A stretch of 64,000 nt of DNA from Acidihalobacter ferrooxydans (GTDB lineage Bacteria > Pseudomonadota > Gammaproteobacteria > DSM-5130 > Acidihalobacteraceae): NCBI RefSeq assembly GCF_001975725.1, contig NZ_CP019434.1, forward strand, positions 558,001 through 622,000. Reading direction: 5' to 3'. A model generated the notes under the pieces. That model did not search any database, had not been told where the DNA came from, and worked only from the letters and a program-made list of their open reading frames with translations. The translations under genes were made by a program, and so were the position numbers. Below, in pieces: positions 47,943 to 57,217 of this stretch (position 1 is its first letter; each line of letters begins with the position of its first letter).

Positions 47943-49391
47943 TTATCGTTCCGACGACATCGGGGTGTCGGGGCGATAAAGCATCGGCCTGCCGAAAAAG
48001 TAGCCCTGGAAGTAACGGCAGCCCATTGCTTTGAGTCTATCCCAGTGCGCCTGCGTTTCGACGCCTTCAGCGATCACGTCGACCTGCAGGGTCTTGCCGA
48101 TATCGATGATCACCTCGATCAGGCGTCTGTCGATGACGTTTGCGTCGAGCATGGAACGTACGAAGGACTGGTCGATCTTGATCTCGTCGATGGGGAATTC
48201 GCGCAGGTAGGCGAGCGATGAGTAGCCGGTGCCGAAGTCATCGAGCGAAATGCCAACGCCCAATTCACGCAGGCGTTGCATCGTGCGCTTGACGGTATCG
48301 CCTTGAAGCGCGAACACCGCTTCGGTCAGTTCGATGCGTAGCCGGCCGCCCGGCAGCGCATGATGGTTGAGCATTTCCGTGATCCGGTCGACGAAGTCTG
48401 TGGTCTGAAAATGACTGACCGAGGCGTTGATCGACAGGCGATGGTCGCGGGAGTCCGGGGTGCGTGCCCAGTCGGCGAGGATGCGACCGGCCTCGGCAAT
48501 GACGAACTGGCCGATGTCGACGATCAGGCCGCAATCCTCCGCTACCGGAATGAACGATGCTGCCGACATCCAGTCCGGCTCGTCGCCGCTGATGCGGATC
48601 AGTGCCTCGGCGCCGGTGATGGCGCCGGCGCTGTCGACTTGTGGCTGCAAGGCCAGGTGCAGGCGGCGTTCGCCGATTGCGCGGCGCAGCCGAGTCTCGA
48701 TATCCAGCCGTTCCTCGGCGCGTCCCTGCATCTGCGTGTCGAAAAAATGGATTCGGCCGCGTCCCGCGGCCTTGGCGGCGAACAGGGCGCTGTCGGCGCG
48801 GGAGAAGGCGGTCTGCGGCGAGGTTGCGGCACCATCGGTGAGCACAATGCCCATGCTGGCGCCGATGTGCAGGCGCTTTTTGTTGAAGGCGAACGGCGCA
48901 CGCAATGCATCGAGTATCCGCTGCGTAATCGAGTTGCTCTGCTGCACGGTATGGGCGCGGTCGATACCTTCGGCCACGAGGATGAAAACGTCGCTGCCAA
49001 AACGTCCGACGACTTCGGTTTGCCGGCTTGCCGCTTCCAGGCGGCGCGCAACCAGGTTCAACAGCCAGTCGCCGCTGTCATGTCCGAGCGAGTCGTTGAT
49101 GAGCTTGAAGTGGTCAAGGCCGATAAAGGCGGTCATCACGAGCGTGTTGCTGCGGGCCGCACGCAGGGTCGCCGTTCTCAGGCGACGGCTGATCAGGTGC
49201 CGGTTAGGCAGGTCAGTGAGCGCATCCATTTCCCCCATTCGACGGATTTCCTGATCGCGTTCTTCCAGATCGGTAAGCGTGCGCTCGATCAGATGGGTCA
49301 GTCCATCGACGACCGGCGAGACGCGCAGCCGGCTGCGGTCGATCGGTTGCGGCGGCGGGGGTTCGCGTGCCGACTCGGCGAGGGCAAGCAC
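47943..49391 (-). CDS. GGDEF-EAL protein, downstream part of a broken FIST-GGDEF-EAL gene
   Basis: This 482-residue segment holds the rest of a three-domain c-di-GMP protein. The GGDEF domain (about 40-210) has DALTDLPNRHLISRRL but its signature is degraded to RFGSDVF, so diguanylate cyclase activity is unlikely. The EAL domain (about 225-482) keeps EALIRI, ELTEAVF, DDFGTGYSSLAYL, EIKIDQSF, AEGVET and GYFFGRPM, so phosphodiesterase activity is expected. Its frame is continuous with the upstream FIST frame except for one TAA at 49542-49544. GTG at 49391 is the first possible restart. Confidence 0.88.
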   Translation of the reverse strand: MLALAESAREPPPPQPIDRSRLRVSPVVDGLTHLIERTLTDLEERDQEIRRMGEMDALTDLPNRHLISRRLRTATLRAARSNTLVMTAFIGLDHFKLINDSLGHDSGDWLLNLVARRLEAASRQTEVVGRFGSDVFILVAEGIDRAHTVQQSNSITQRILDALRAPFAFNKKRLHIGASMGIVLTDGAATSPQTAFSRADSALFAAKAAGRGRIHFFDTQMQGRAEERLDIETRLRRAIGERRLHLALQPQVDSAGAITGAEALIRISGDEPDWMSAASFIPVAEDCGLIVDIGQFVIAEAGRILADWARTPDSRDHRLSINASVSHFQTTDFVDRITEMLNHHALPGGRLRIELTEAVFALQGDTVKRTMQRLRELGVGISLDDFGTGYSSLAYLREFPIDEIKIDQSFVRSMLDANVIDRRLIEVIIDIGKTLQVDVIAEGVETQAHWDRLKAMGCRYFQGYFFGRPMLYRPDTPMSSER

Positions 49392-49541
49392 GGTGGTGGA
49401 ACTGTTGAACAGGGCCCGGTCACGCGGGGTGACAAAAAACTCGCCATAGGTGAAGAAGCCGCCCAGCGGTGCGATGCTCTCCAGGGCGGCGAACTCGGTT
49501 TCCAGTGTGGCGTCGAAGTAGCTCTTGCGCGCTGTACACGA

Positions 49542-50480
49542 TTAGGCAAACAGGGCTTCCGGGGCCTGTTCACGCACCTGTTGGGCGACGCGCCGCACGG
49601 AGTCGACAATGGCGTCGTTGTTGACGATGCCGAAACGCACCTGCGCACCTTCCGGGATGTCGCCCGCGAATTGCACGCCGCCGGATGCGTCCGGGCGAGA
49701 CATCATCGTGCGCGGGATGATCAGACCGTCGAATTCGATGAACAGGGGGAAGTCGAACGCCGAGCGCGGGAGGTTGCCAGCGATGTCACTGCCCAGGTAG
49801 CGGGTGTAAAGTTCGACGACGGTGCGGCCTTCGATGCCGTAGACAACATCGCCGCGGGCCTTGGTGACCCGCATCGGGCGACCGATCGGCCGCCAGCTGA
49901 GGTTGTAGTCCTGGTACACGCGCAACGATGCGCCATCGATGGCGACGCCGACAGCGCCCTCATCGAGCCAGGTATCCCCGAGCAGGACGCGGCAATGCTC
50001 GAAGCGGGCACTGTCGGCGCTCATCCCGCCGGCCAGCGGAACCTGGGCGGGGTTGGCGGCAGCGAAACCGCGCAGGAATTCATCGCCGTCCGTGTTGATG
50101 CTGTTGGCGAAGGCAATCACGCAGCGCGTGTCGGGGGTCAGCGCGGTCTGTGCCAGGGTGCGGCCGACTTCGAAAGCGGTGGTTGCGCGGGCCTGGTACC
50201 CGCGCACCGAGCAGTGCTCGAAAAGCGTGAACAGCAGCAGCGCGCCCTGCTCACGCATGGTTCCGCCGTCGATTTCGCCCGCAGTGCTGGCGCCGATTAC
50301 GACTGCTCCGGGCAGATTGCGGAGAATGTCGCGCACGGCGGGCAGCACCCGGTTGTGGTCCGCGAACGAACTGAAAACCTGCACCAGCACGGTACCCTGA
50401 GTGGCGGGCAGGGCGTCGAGAAACGTGGCGACCGCGTTATCGTTCCAATCTTCGCGCAGGTAGAGTCGCCGACTGTGCAT
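49542..50480 (-). CDS. FIST domain sensor fragment, ends at premature TAA
   Basis: FIST domains are ligand-sensing modules found on signalling proteins, often with GGDEF or histidine kinase outputs. The 312 residues contain FIST_N (VQVFSSFADHNRVLPAVRDI, VIGASTAGEIDGGTM, LAGGMSADSARFE) and the start of FIST_C (GRTVVELYTRYLG, ending EQAPEALFA). The TAA replaces a residue expected in EALFA-x-SCTARKSYFD, and the same frame then runs on into GGDEF-EAL. The whole interrupted gene spans 47943-50480. It is divergent from the MFS efflux gene. Confidence 0.88.
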   Translation of the reverse strand: MHSRRLYLREDWNDNAVATFLDALPATQGTVLVQVFSSFADHNRVLPAVRDILRNLPGAVVIGASTAGEIDGGTMREQGALLLFTLFEHCSVRGYQARATTAFEVGRTLAQTALTPDTRCVIAFANSINTDGDEFLRGFAAANPAQVPLAGGMSADSARFEHCRVLLGDTWLDEGAVGVAIDGASLRVYQDYNLSWRPIGRPMRVTKARGDVVYGIEGRTVVELYTRYLGSDIAGNLPRSAFDFPLFIEFDGLIIPRTMMSRPDASGGVQFAGDIPEGAQVRFGIVNNDAIVDSVRRVAQQVREQAPEALFA

Positions 50481-50620
50481 GCGTGATCCTTATAAAGTGG
50501 CGTCACCAATGGCTATGCATACATGAATTTTGTGCAAATTTCCACTGTCAGGCTGTGCTTTGCGGCTGGTCGATCCGCTTTCGCATGCGCCTGTCGGGCG
50601 ATGCACCGCAAGGAATCCGG

Positions 50621-52050
50621 ATGAAAGGTCTATTCAGTGACGCGCCGGGCGATGAGGGCCTGCCGGGCGCCGAGCGCCTGCTGGCGGTGATCGTGCTCGT
50701 CATCGGCACATTGATGGCAGTGCTGGATACTTCGATCGTCAACATTGCGTTGCCGGCTATCGCGCGCGAACTGCATGCAACACCGGCGGCGACGGTGTGG
50801 GTCGCGAACGCCTTCCTGCTGGTCGACGCGGTCGGACTGCTGAGCTTCGCCGCACTCGGCGACGTGATCGGTTACCGCCGCGTGTATATCTTTGGGTTGT
50901 CCGTGTTCACGCTCGCCTCGCTGGGCTGCGCGGTGTCGCGGGATCTGAACATGCTGGTCGCCATGCGCGCGGTGCAGGGTTTTGGTGCCGCCTCGATGCT
51001 CAGTGTCGGGCCGGCGACCTATCGCACCATTTTCCCGGCGCGGCTGCTCGGTTCGGCGCTGGGTTTGAGCGCCCTGGTGGTTGCGTTCGGCCTGGCCGCC
51101 GGCCCGTCGATCGGCGGCGGCATCCTGGCCGTGCTGGACTGGCCGTGGTTGTTCGCGTTTAACGTACCGCTGGGACTGCTTGCCGTGGCGCTCGCCTATC
51201 GGGCGCTGCCGCGGGGCGGCGGGCGGGGCGGGCACTTCGACAGCATCGGTGCCGGCTTGTCGGTGCTGATGCTGGGGGCTTTGTGATCGGGATGGAAAAC
51301 GTGGCGCATGAGGGCGGCGTGTGGCGGTCCATCGGTGCGCTGGTCGCCAGTGTCGTGTCGGGCGTGGTTTTCGTGTGGTGGCAGCGTCGCTGCGCTCAGC
51401 CTCTCGTGGCATTGGAGATTTTCCGCGCGCCGCGTTTTTCCCGCGCTGCGCTGACCTCGCTGGCGGCGTTCATCGCGCAGGGAATCGCGTTCATTTCGCT
51501 GCCGTTCCTGTTTCAGAGCGTGCAGAGCTACAGCCCGCTGCAAGCGGCGTTGCTGTTCACGCCGTGGCCGCTGGCGATCGTTGTGGCCGGGCCGCTGGCG
51601 GGGCGTTTTTCGGATCGCATCAATCCGGCGCTGATTTCGAGCGTCGGGCTAAGCGTGTTCATCCTGGGCATGCTCAGCGTGGCTTTGCTCGGGCCGCAGG
51701 CGAGCATGCTGGATATTTTCTGGCGCACAGGGCTGTGCGGTCTGGGATACGGGTTTTTTCAGGCGCCGAATAATCTGGAAATGCTCGACAGCGTGGCGCG
51801 CGAACACAGCGGCGTGGCGTCGGGTGTGCTGGCCAGTGCGCGTACCTTCGGGCAGTCCGTGGGCGCTGCGGTGGTTGCGCTGATGTTGGCGTGCCTTGGC
51901 GGTGCGGCGCATGCAGGAATGGATATTCTGCCCGTGCGCACGGCGCTATGGGTTGGCTGTGCGCTGGCGGTGTGCGCGTGGGTGCTGAGCATGTCGCGCC
52001 TGCGCGTCGCGGCGCAGGCGCATGCGCTCAGAGTGACGCGCATGCGGTAA
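50621..52050 (+). pseudogene. MFS drug-efflux transporter (EmrB/QacA type), frameshifted
   Basis: The first part (50621-51286) has LMAVLDTSIVNIALPAIA, motif C of 14-segment drug pumps, then GDVIGYRRVYIFGLS and VQGFGAASMLSVGPATYRTI. It stops at TGA 51284. The second part (from 51283) carries FVIGMENVAHEGG, then the remaining segments with SPLQAALLFTPWPLAIVV. One more G in the run 51274-51278 would restore one frame of 476 residues (SVLMLGGFVIGMEN). It is a pseudogene, a slippage gene, or a sequencing error. Confidence 0.85.
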
Positions 52051-52250
52051 GGTTCGACACCGATGCGCAAATGGCGCGTCCGATGGACATCGCGGCGCGG
52101 GCGCTGGTGCGCCGTGGATGTGCCCTGGCGGTGGTTTACTGCGGAGTTTACTGCCGAGTTGCACGGCGGATTCGCAGCGCGCACCGCTGCGAGAGGCATG
52201 TGCGGCGAGCGGCTTGGGATAAGCACAGGCGTCGAGCGTTCCGCGGCGTA

Positions 52251-52826
52251 TTACGCAAGCCGGTGCGCCGCGCCGCGGACCCGGTGGGCTGTCTTGCCGA
52301 CGTGGTCGCCCTCGACCGGAAGTCCTTCATGTCGTAACAGCCAGCGTTTGCGGCCGATGCCGCCGCTGTAGCCGGTCAGGGTGCGGTCGGCGCCGATCAC
52401 CCGGTGGCAGGGAACGATGATTGATATGGGGTTGGCGCCGTTGGCCAGGCCGACCGCGCGTACGGCCCTGGGCCGTCCGATGTGTGCGGCCAGTTCGCCG
52501 TAGCTGAGCGTGTGTCCCAGGGGGATGTGGCGCAGTGCCTGCCAGACCGACTGCTGAAATGCGGTGCCTTGCGCGGCCAGCGGCAGCGGCGCATCCAGGG
52601 CTGTCAAATCGCCTGCAAAATAGGCTGTCAGGGCCTGGAATGCGGCGCTGGGCGTTGTTGCCGGACGGCGCTGCACCGCGCCGTAACGACGCGCGAGCGC
52701 GCGCTGCGACTGCGCGGGGTGATCGTTGAATTCGACTGCATGGACGCACGCGGCAGCGTCGGTGAGAAGTGTCATGTCGCCGATCGGGCTGACGAGGCAT
52801 TCTTCGTAAAGTACAGGTGCGGTCAT
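52251..52826 (-). CDS. ogt: Methylated-DNA-protein-cysteine methyltransferase
   Basis: This enzyme transfers alkyl groups from O6-alkylguanine to its own cysteine. The 191 residues end in a DNA-binding domain with QSVWQALRHIPLGHTLSYGE and the active-site PCHR (Cys140), followed by GYSGGIGRKRWLL. The start at 52826 overlaps the upstream ada-alkA gene by 4 bp. The pair therefore forms an alkylation-repair operon. Confidence 0.95.
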   Translation of the reverse strand: MTAPVLYEECLVSPIGDMTLLTDAAACVHAVEFNDHPAQSQRALARRYGAVQRRPATTPSAAFQALTAYFAGDLTALDAPLPLAAQGTAFQQSVWQALRHIPLGHTLSYGELAAHIGRPRAVRAVGLANGANPISIIVPCHRVIGADRTLTGYSGGIGRKRWLLRHEGLPVEGDHVGKTAHRVRGAAHRLA

Positions 52827-54286
52827 GCGGGGGCTCCATCGGGTTGCAGCCACAGCCGCAGGGCAGCATAGGCACGCCAGGGTCGCCAGGCTTCGGCGCG
52901 TGCCAGCAGTGCGGCAGGCGTGGGTCGGCCGGCCGGCGTTTCCAGCGCGCGGAGCAGGCCGAGATCGGATGCCGGGAAGGCGTCGGGTTCGCGCAGTGCG
53001 CGCATGGCGATGTACTGTGCCGTCCAGGGGCCGATGCCGGGCAGTTCGGTCAGTCGGGCGATGCTGTTTTCCAGCGTCTCGAAGGGGCGCAGCAAGTGCG
53101 GGTTGTCGCGCATGGCCTGTGCCAGTTGGCGCAGGGACGCGGCGCGTCGTTGCGTCAGGCCGATGCCGTCGAGGTCGGCGGTGGCGATCACGGCAGGTAT
53201 GGGGAACAGCAGGCCGATGCCGTCGACAGCGCTTTCCAATGGCTGACCGAGCGCGGCGGCGAGGCGACCGGCGAGCGTGGTGGCGGCCGCGACGCTGATC
53301 TGCTGGCCGAGCACGGCGCGCACGGCCAGCTCGAAGGTGTCCCAGGTGCCGGGCACGCGCAGGCCGGGACGCGCGCGAACGCGACCGGCGAACAGCGGAT
53401 CATGGGCGAGATGGGCGTCGATGGCGCTCAGATCGGCGTCGAGGTCGAACAGCCGGCGCAGCCGGGTGACGACGCTGCCGAGGGCGCGAATCCTGTCGAT
53501 GCGAATGGTGGCGCGCAGTTGATGGGCCGGCAGGTCGGCGCAGACATCGAGCGTGCCGTATGCGCCGTCGCAGGCGAAGCTGCGGCGATAGCGGTTGTTG
53601 GCAACGGTTTCGACACCGGCAATTGCGCGCGAGGCAAGAAAACCGAGCATCGCTTCCCAGTCGTAGGGCGGGCTGTACGGGAGGCGCACGGTGACGCCTT
53701 CGGTGTGATGCGCGGCTGTGTGCATGCTGCGGCGCAGTTCGCCGGGCGGTCTGCCGTAGGTGCGCCGCATGGCGTCGTTGAAGCGGCGCACGCTGCCAAA
53801 GCCGGCGGCAATGGCAATGTCGGCCATGCTCAGGCGGCTTTCGCCGAGCAGTTTTTTGGCGAACAGGATGCGCTGGGTTTGTGCGACGGCGAGCGGTGAG
53901 GCGCCGACGTGACGCTCGAACAGGCGCCGCAGGTGACGCGCGCTGACACCAAGGCGCGTGGCAAGGCCATCCACGTTGCCATCGTTCAGCGCGCCTTCGC
54001 AGATGAGGTACAAGGCCCGTGAAACGGTGCTGGCCGTGCCGCGCCAGCCGGCGATGCCGGGCGTCAGCTCAGGGCGGCAGCGCAGACAGGGCCGAAAGCC
54101 CAGCCGATGAGCGGCCGCGGCGCTGGGCAGGAACACGCAGTTCTCGGGTTTGGGCGGCGTGGCGGGGCAGACCGGGCGGCAGAAGATGCCGGTCGAGACG
54201 ACACCGGTGTAGAACACGCCGTCGAAGCGCGCGTCGCGGGCGAGCAGGGCGCGGTAGCAGGCGGCGTGTTCGAGTTCAGGATGCAT
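52823..54286 (-). CDS. Ada-type regulator fused to 3-methyladenine DNA glycosylase (AdaA-AlkA)
   Basis: This 487-residue protein has three parts. Residues 1-80 are the Ada zinc domain, with Cys36, Cys40, Cys67 and Cys70 in the spacing of E. coli Ada (Cys36 being the methyl acceptor). Residues about 85-185 are an AraC helix-turn-helix (VDGLATRLGVSARHLRRLF). The rest is an AlkA HhH-GPD glycosylase (LPGIGPWTAQYIAMRAL and catalytic-Asp region FPASDLGLLRAL). The ogt domain of enteric Ada is instead the coupled next gene. The Mycobacterium tuberculosis alkA-ogt pair has the same design. Confidence 0.95.
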   Translation of the reverse strand: MHPELEHAACYRALLARDARFDGVFYTGVVSTGIFCRPVCPATPPKPENCVFLPSAAAAHRLGFRPCLRCRPELTPGIAGWRGTASTVSRALYLICEGALNDGNVDGLATRLGVSARHLRRLFERHVGASPLAVAQTQRILFAKKLLGESRLSMADIAIAAGFGSVRRFNDAMRRTYGRPPGELRRSMHTAAHHTEGVTVRLPYSPPYDWEAMLGFLASRAIAGVETVANNRYRRSFACDGAYGTLDVCADLPAHQLRATIRIDRIRALGSVVTRLRRLFDLDADLSAIDAHLAHDPLFAGRVRARPGLRVPGTWDTFELAVRAVLGQQISVAAATTLAGRLAAALGQPLESAVDGIGLLFPIPAVIATADLDGIGLTQRRAASLRQLAQAMRDNPHLLRPFETLENSIARLTELPGIGPWTAQYIAMRALREPDAFPASDLGLLRALETPAGRPTPAALLARAEAWRPWRAYAALRLWLQPDGAPA

Positions 54287-54405
54287 GCCGGCAGTATAGA
54301 AGGCATTGCGCCTGTATATTGGCCGTTTTCGGACCTGTATGTGGTGTGTCCGGCCTGGCTGGAGTCAATCCGCGCCACGGACGACATCCTGCCTTGCGCC
54401 AGGGC

Positions 54406-55254
54406 TCACCCGCGCTTTGCGCGGACGCAATCGATCAACCGTACGTTGCCGAGCCATGCGGCAGCCAGGATCACCAGATCGGTGTCATTGGTATCCGGTT
54501 CGCTGAGGTCGGATGCGCTGCGCACGGCCACGTAATCGACCCGGAATCCGGCCTGATGCAGCCGTTCGCCGGCAGCCGCTTCGACGACGCTGGCGGGGGC
54601 GCCCTGGGTGAGTAGGTGTCCTGCCGTATCCAGCGCTTCGTGCAAGTGCGGCGCGCGTTCGCGGTCTGCATCGCTCAGGCGGCTGTTGCGTGAACTCAGC
54701 GCCAACCCGTTGCCAGTCCGTGCGACCGGGACGCCGTGCACCTGCACGGGCAGGTTCAGGTCTGCAACCATGCGGCGCACCAGCAGCAGTTGCTGGTAGT
54801 CCTTTTCGCCGAAGATCGCATCGTCGGGTTGCACCAGATTCAGTAATTTGCACACGACGGTGGCGACACCTGTGTAGTGGCCCGGCCGGGCGGCGCCTTC
54901 GAGCTGTTCGCCAAGCTCCGGCACATTGATCCGGGTCGCCGTTTCCATGCCGCGCGGATAGGGCAACGTTTCATCCGGGGTGAACAGCAGGTGCGCGCCG
55001 CGTATCTCGAGCGCCCGGCGGTCGGCATCCAGCGTGCGCGGGTAGGCGGCGAGGTCGTCGGGGCGGTCGAACTGCAAGGGGTTGACGAAGATGCTCACCA
55101 CCACGCGGTCGGCGCGGCGTTTGGCTTCGTCAATGAGGGTCAGGTGCCCTTCGTGCAGATTGCCCATGGTGGGGACGAAGGCGATGCGCTCGCCCTGGCT
55201 GCGCCAGCCGCGCACGATCATGCGCAGTTCGAATTCGCGTTGCGTTTCGCGCAC
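54406..55254 (-). CDS. panC: Pantothenate synthetase PanC
   Basis: PanC joins pantoate and beta-alanine with ATP to make vitamin B5. The 282 residues contain the class I synthetase-like motif FVPTMGNLHEGHLTLI, the NPLQF loop, RPGHYTGVATVV, FGEKDYQQL and ALSSRNSRLS. The GTG start at 55254 directly touches the panB stop at 55255. Confidence 0.97.
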   Translation of the reverse strand: MRETQREFELRMIVRGWRSQGERIAFVPTMGNLHEGHLTLIDEAKRRADRVVVSIFVNPLQFDRPDDLAAYPRTLDADRRALEIRGAHLLFTPDETLPYPRGMETATRINVPELGEQLEGAARPGHYTGVATVVCKLLNLVQPDDAIFGEKDYQQLLLVRRMVADLNLPVQVHGVPVARTGNGLALSSRNSRLSDADRERAPHLHEALDTAGHLLTQGAPASVVEAAAGERLHQAGFRVDYVAVRSASDLSEPDTNDTDLVILAAAWLGNVRLIDCVRAKRG

Positions 55255-56067
55255 TCAAAAGGCCTCGTCGGCGGTCGGGAAGCTGCCGTCGCGCACCGCC
55301 GTGGCATAGGCACGGATGGCGCCGTCGATGCTGTCGTGTCCGGGCATGAAGTTGCGTGCGAAACGCGGTGCGCGGCCGGGCGTGATGCCGAGCACGTCGT
55401 GGATCACCAGGATCTGGCCATCGCAGGTCGCGCCCGCACCGATGCCGATGACCGGGATGCCGGCAGCCTGGGTGATTTGTTGCGCCAGTGTGGCCGGCAC
55501 GCATTCGAGCAGCAGCGCGTCGGCGCCGGCCTGCTCGAGAACATGCGCATCCTCGCGCAGCAGTGCCGCGATGTCCGCCTCGCGGCCTTGTACGCGATAG
55601 CCGCCGAGCTTGTGCACGAACTGCGGTCGCAGGCCGAGGTGTGCGCACACGGGTATGCCGTTCATGCTCAGTCGCGCGACCACGTCGGCCTGCGCCGCGC
55701 CGCCTTCGAGCTTGACCATGTCGGCACCGCCTTCCTGCATCAGCCGCCCTGCGTTGTGCAGCGCCTGCGCGGTATCCGGGCAGCTCAGGAACGGCAGGTC
55801 GGCCATGAGCAGGGCATGACTGCGGCCGCGGGCGGCGAGCCGCGTGTGGTAGACCATGTCGTCCATGGTCACGCCGATGGTGCTCTCGCACCCCTGCACG
55901 ACCATGCCCAGGGAGTCACCAACCAGGATGACGTCGACGCCCGCCGCATCGGCCATGCGGGCGAATCCCGCATCGTAGGCGGTGAGACAGACGATTTTTT
56001 CACCCTCGCGACGCATGCGCGCGAGCGTCGTGACGGTGATGCGTTGGTTTTCGCTGTGTGTGCTCAT
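55255..56067 (-). CDS. panB: 3-methyl-2-oxobutanoate hydroxymethyltransferase PanB
   Basis: PanB makes ketopantoate, the precursor of pantoate. From the ATG at 56067 it has 270 residues: KIVCLTAYDAGFARMAD, LVGDSLGMVVQG with metal-ligand Asp residues, DMVYHTRLA, KLEGG and VCAHLGLRPQ. The frame is open further upstream into the kinase gene, but there is no family match there. It forms an operon with panC. Confidence 0.97.
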   Translation of the reverse strand: MSTHSENQRITVTTLARMRREGEKIVCLTAYDAGFARMADAAGVDVILVGDSLGMVVQGCESTIGVTMDDMVYHTRLAARGRSHALLMADLPFLSCPDTAQALHNAGRLMQEGGADMVKLEGGAAQADVVARLSMNGIPVCAHLGLRPQFVHKLGGYRVQGREADIAALLREDAHVLEQAGADALLLECVPATLAQQITQAAGIPVIGIGAGATCDGQILVIHDVLGITPGRAPRFARNFMPGHDSIDGAIRAYATAVRDGSFPTADEAF

Positions 56068-56074
56068 GGTTTTT

Positions 56075-56725
56075 TCACATCGAAAAGGGCAGTGGGTTGA
56101 AATAACGACGCCCGTTCGGCGCGGCGCGAATTTCGCGTACCAGCGCCTGGTAGTCTTGCTCGTTGTTGACGATGTCGATCTCGCTCGCGTTGACAATGAG
56201 TAAAGGCGAGGCGTCGTAATGGTGGAAGAAGTGCGCATAGCGTTCGCACAGGCGGGCCAGATAGGCCGGGTCGATGCCGCGTTCGTAATGGCGGTCGCGG
56301 CGTGCGATGCGCGTGCGCAGAACGTCAACGGGTGCCTGCAGATAGACGACCAGCTCGGGGCGTGGCGCGTCGATGGTCAGGTTGTCGTAGACCTGTTCGT
56401 ACAGCGCCAGTTCGTCCGCTTCCAGAGTCGCTTCGGCGAACAGGCGATCCTTTTCGAGCATGAAATCGGCCACGCGGACCGGCGCGAACAGGTCGTTCTG
56501 CCGCAGGGTCTGGATCTGGCGCACGCGACCCATCAGGAAACTCAGTTGGGTCGGCAGCGCGGCGCGGCGCGGATCTGCATAAAAGCGTTCGAGAAACGGG
56601 TTTTCTTCGGGTTGTTCGAGGAACAGTTCGGCGTCGAAGTCCACGGCCAGCCGATGAACCAGCGTGGTCTTGCCGACCCCGATAGGGCCTTCGACAGCGA
56701 TGTGGGAAGGTAACGATTCAGCCAT
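56075..56725 (-). CDS. Deoxynucleoside kinase family protein
   Basis: The 216-residue kinase has the P-loop EGPIGVGKTTL near the start, followed by DFDAELFLEQPEENPFLERF, the lid and LID-like RIARRDRHYERGID. It belongs to the deoxyadenosine/deoxycytidine kinase (dNK) family. The gene commonly lies between folK and panB in gammaproteobacteria. True substrate is not known. It overlaps folK by 8 bp. Confidence 0.9.
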   Translation of the reverse strand: MAESLPSHIAVEGPIGVGKTTLVHRLAVDFDAELFLEQPEENPFLERFYADPRRAALPTQLSFLMGRVRQIQTLRQNDLFAPVRVADFMLEKDRLFAEATLEADELALYEQVYDNLTIDAPRPELVVYLQAPVDVLRTRIARRDRHYERGIDPAYLARLCERYAHFFHHYDASPLLIVNASEIDIVNNEQDYQALVREIRAAPNGRRYFNPLPFSM

Positions 56726-57215
56726 GGGATTCGATGCGCTCGAGGCTGCCGGGTGAACACCGCGCCAAACACCCGGACAGCGTTCCGTGGCCGGGCAGGG
56801 TCAGTTCCGGAGCGATTTCGGCAAGAGGATACAGCACGAACGGCCGTTCATGCAGGCCCGGATGGGGGACGCGCAGGCGCGGTTCTTCAATGCTGTGGTC
56901 GCCGTACAGCAGTAGGTCCAGATCCAGCGTGCGCGGCCCCCAGCGTTCGATGCGCACGCGGCCGTGCGCTTGCTCGATTGCTTGCAATTCGTCGAGGAGT
57001 TCGAGTGCCGGCAACTGCGTTTCCAGGGCGGCAGCGGCATTGACGAAATCCGGTTGCGCTACCGGCCCCATCGGCGGGTTGCGGTAGAGGCCCGACTGCG
57101 CAACCAGCCGCGTGCGCGGGATGCGGGCCAGTTCGTCCAGCGCCTGGCGCAGCTGTTGTTCGGGCGTTTGCAGATTGCTGCCGAGGCCGACGTAGGCCAA
57201 CACGCGCTCAGGCAT
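56718..57215 (-). CDS. folK: 2-amino-4-hydroxy-6-hydroxymethyldihydropteridine pyrophosphokinase
   Basis: FolK pyrophosphorylates the pterin in folate synthesis. The start at 57215 gives 165 residues with YVGLGSNLQTPEQQL, SGLYRNPPMGPVAQPDFVN, the signature ERWGPRTLDLDLLLYG and VPHPGLHERPFVL. It begins two bases after the pcnB stop, so it is probably cotranscribed with pcnB. Confidence 0.97.
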   Translation of the reverse strand: MPERVLAYVGLGSNLQTPEQQLRQALDELARIPRTRLVAQSGLYRNPPMGPVAQPDFVNAAAALETQLPALELLDELQAIEQAHGRVRIERWGPRTLDLDLLLYGDHSIEEPRLRVPHPGLHERPFVLYPLAEIAPELTLPGHGTLSGCLARCSPGSLERIESHG

Positions 57216-57217
57216 GC

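Noticed and set aside
52063-52371. 102-codon plus-strand frame between the MFS pseudogene and ogt
   Set aside because: It has Arg/Trp-rich composition, no motif, and half of it runs over the real ogt gene on the other strand.
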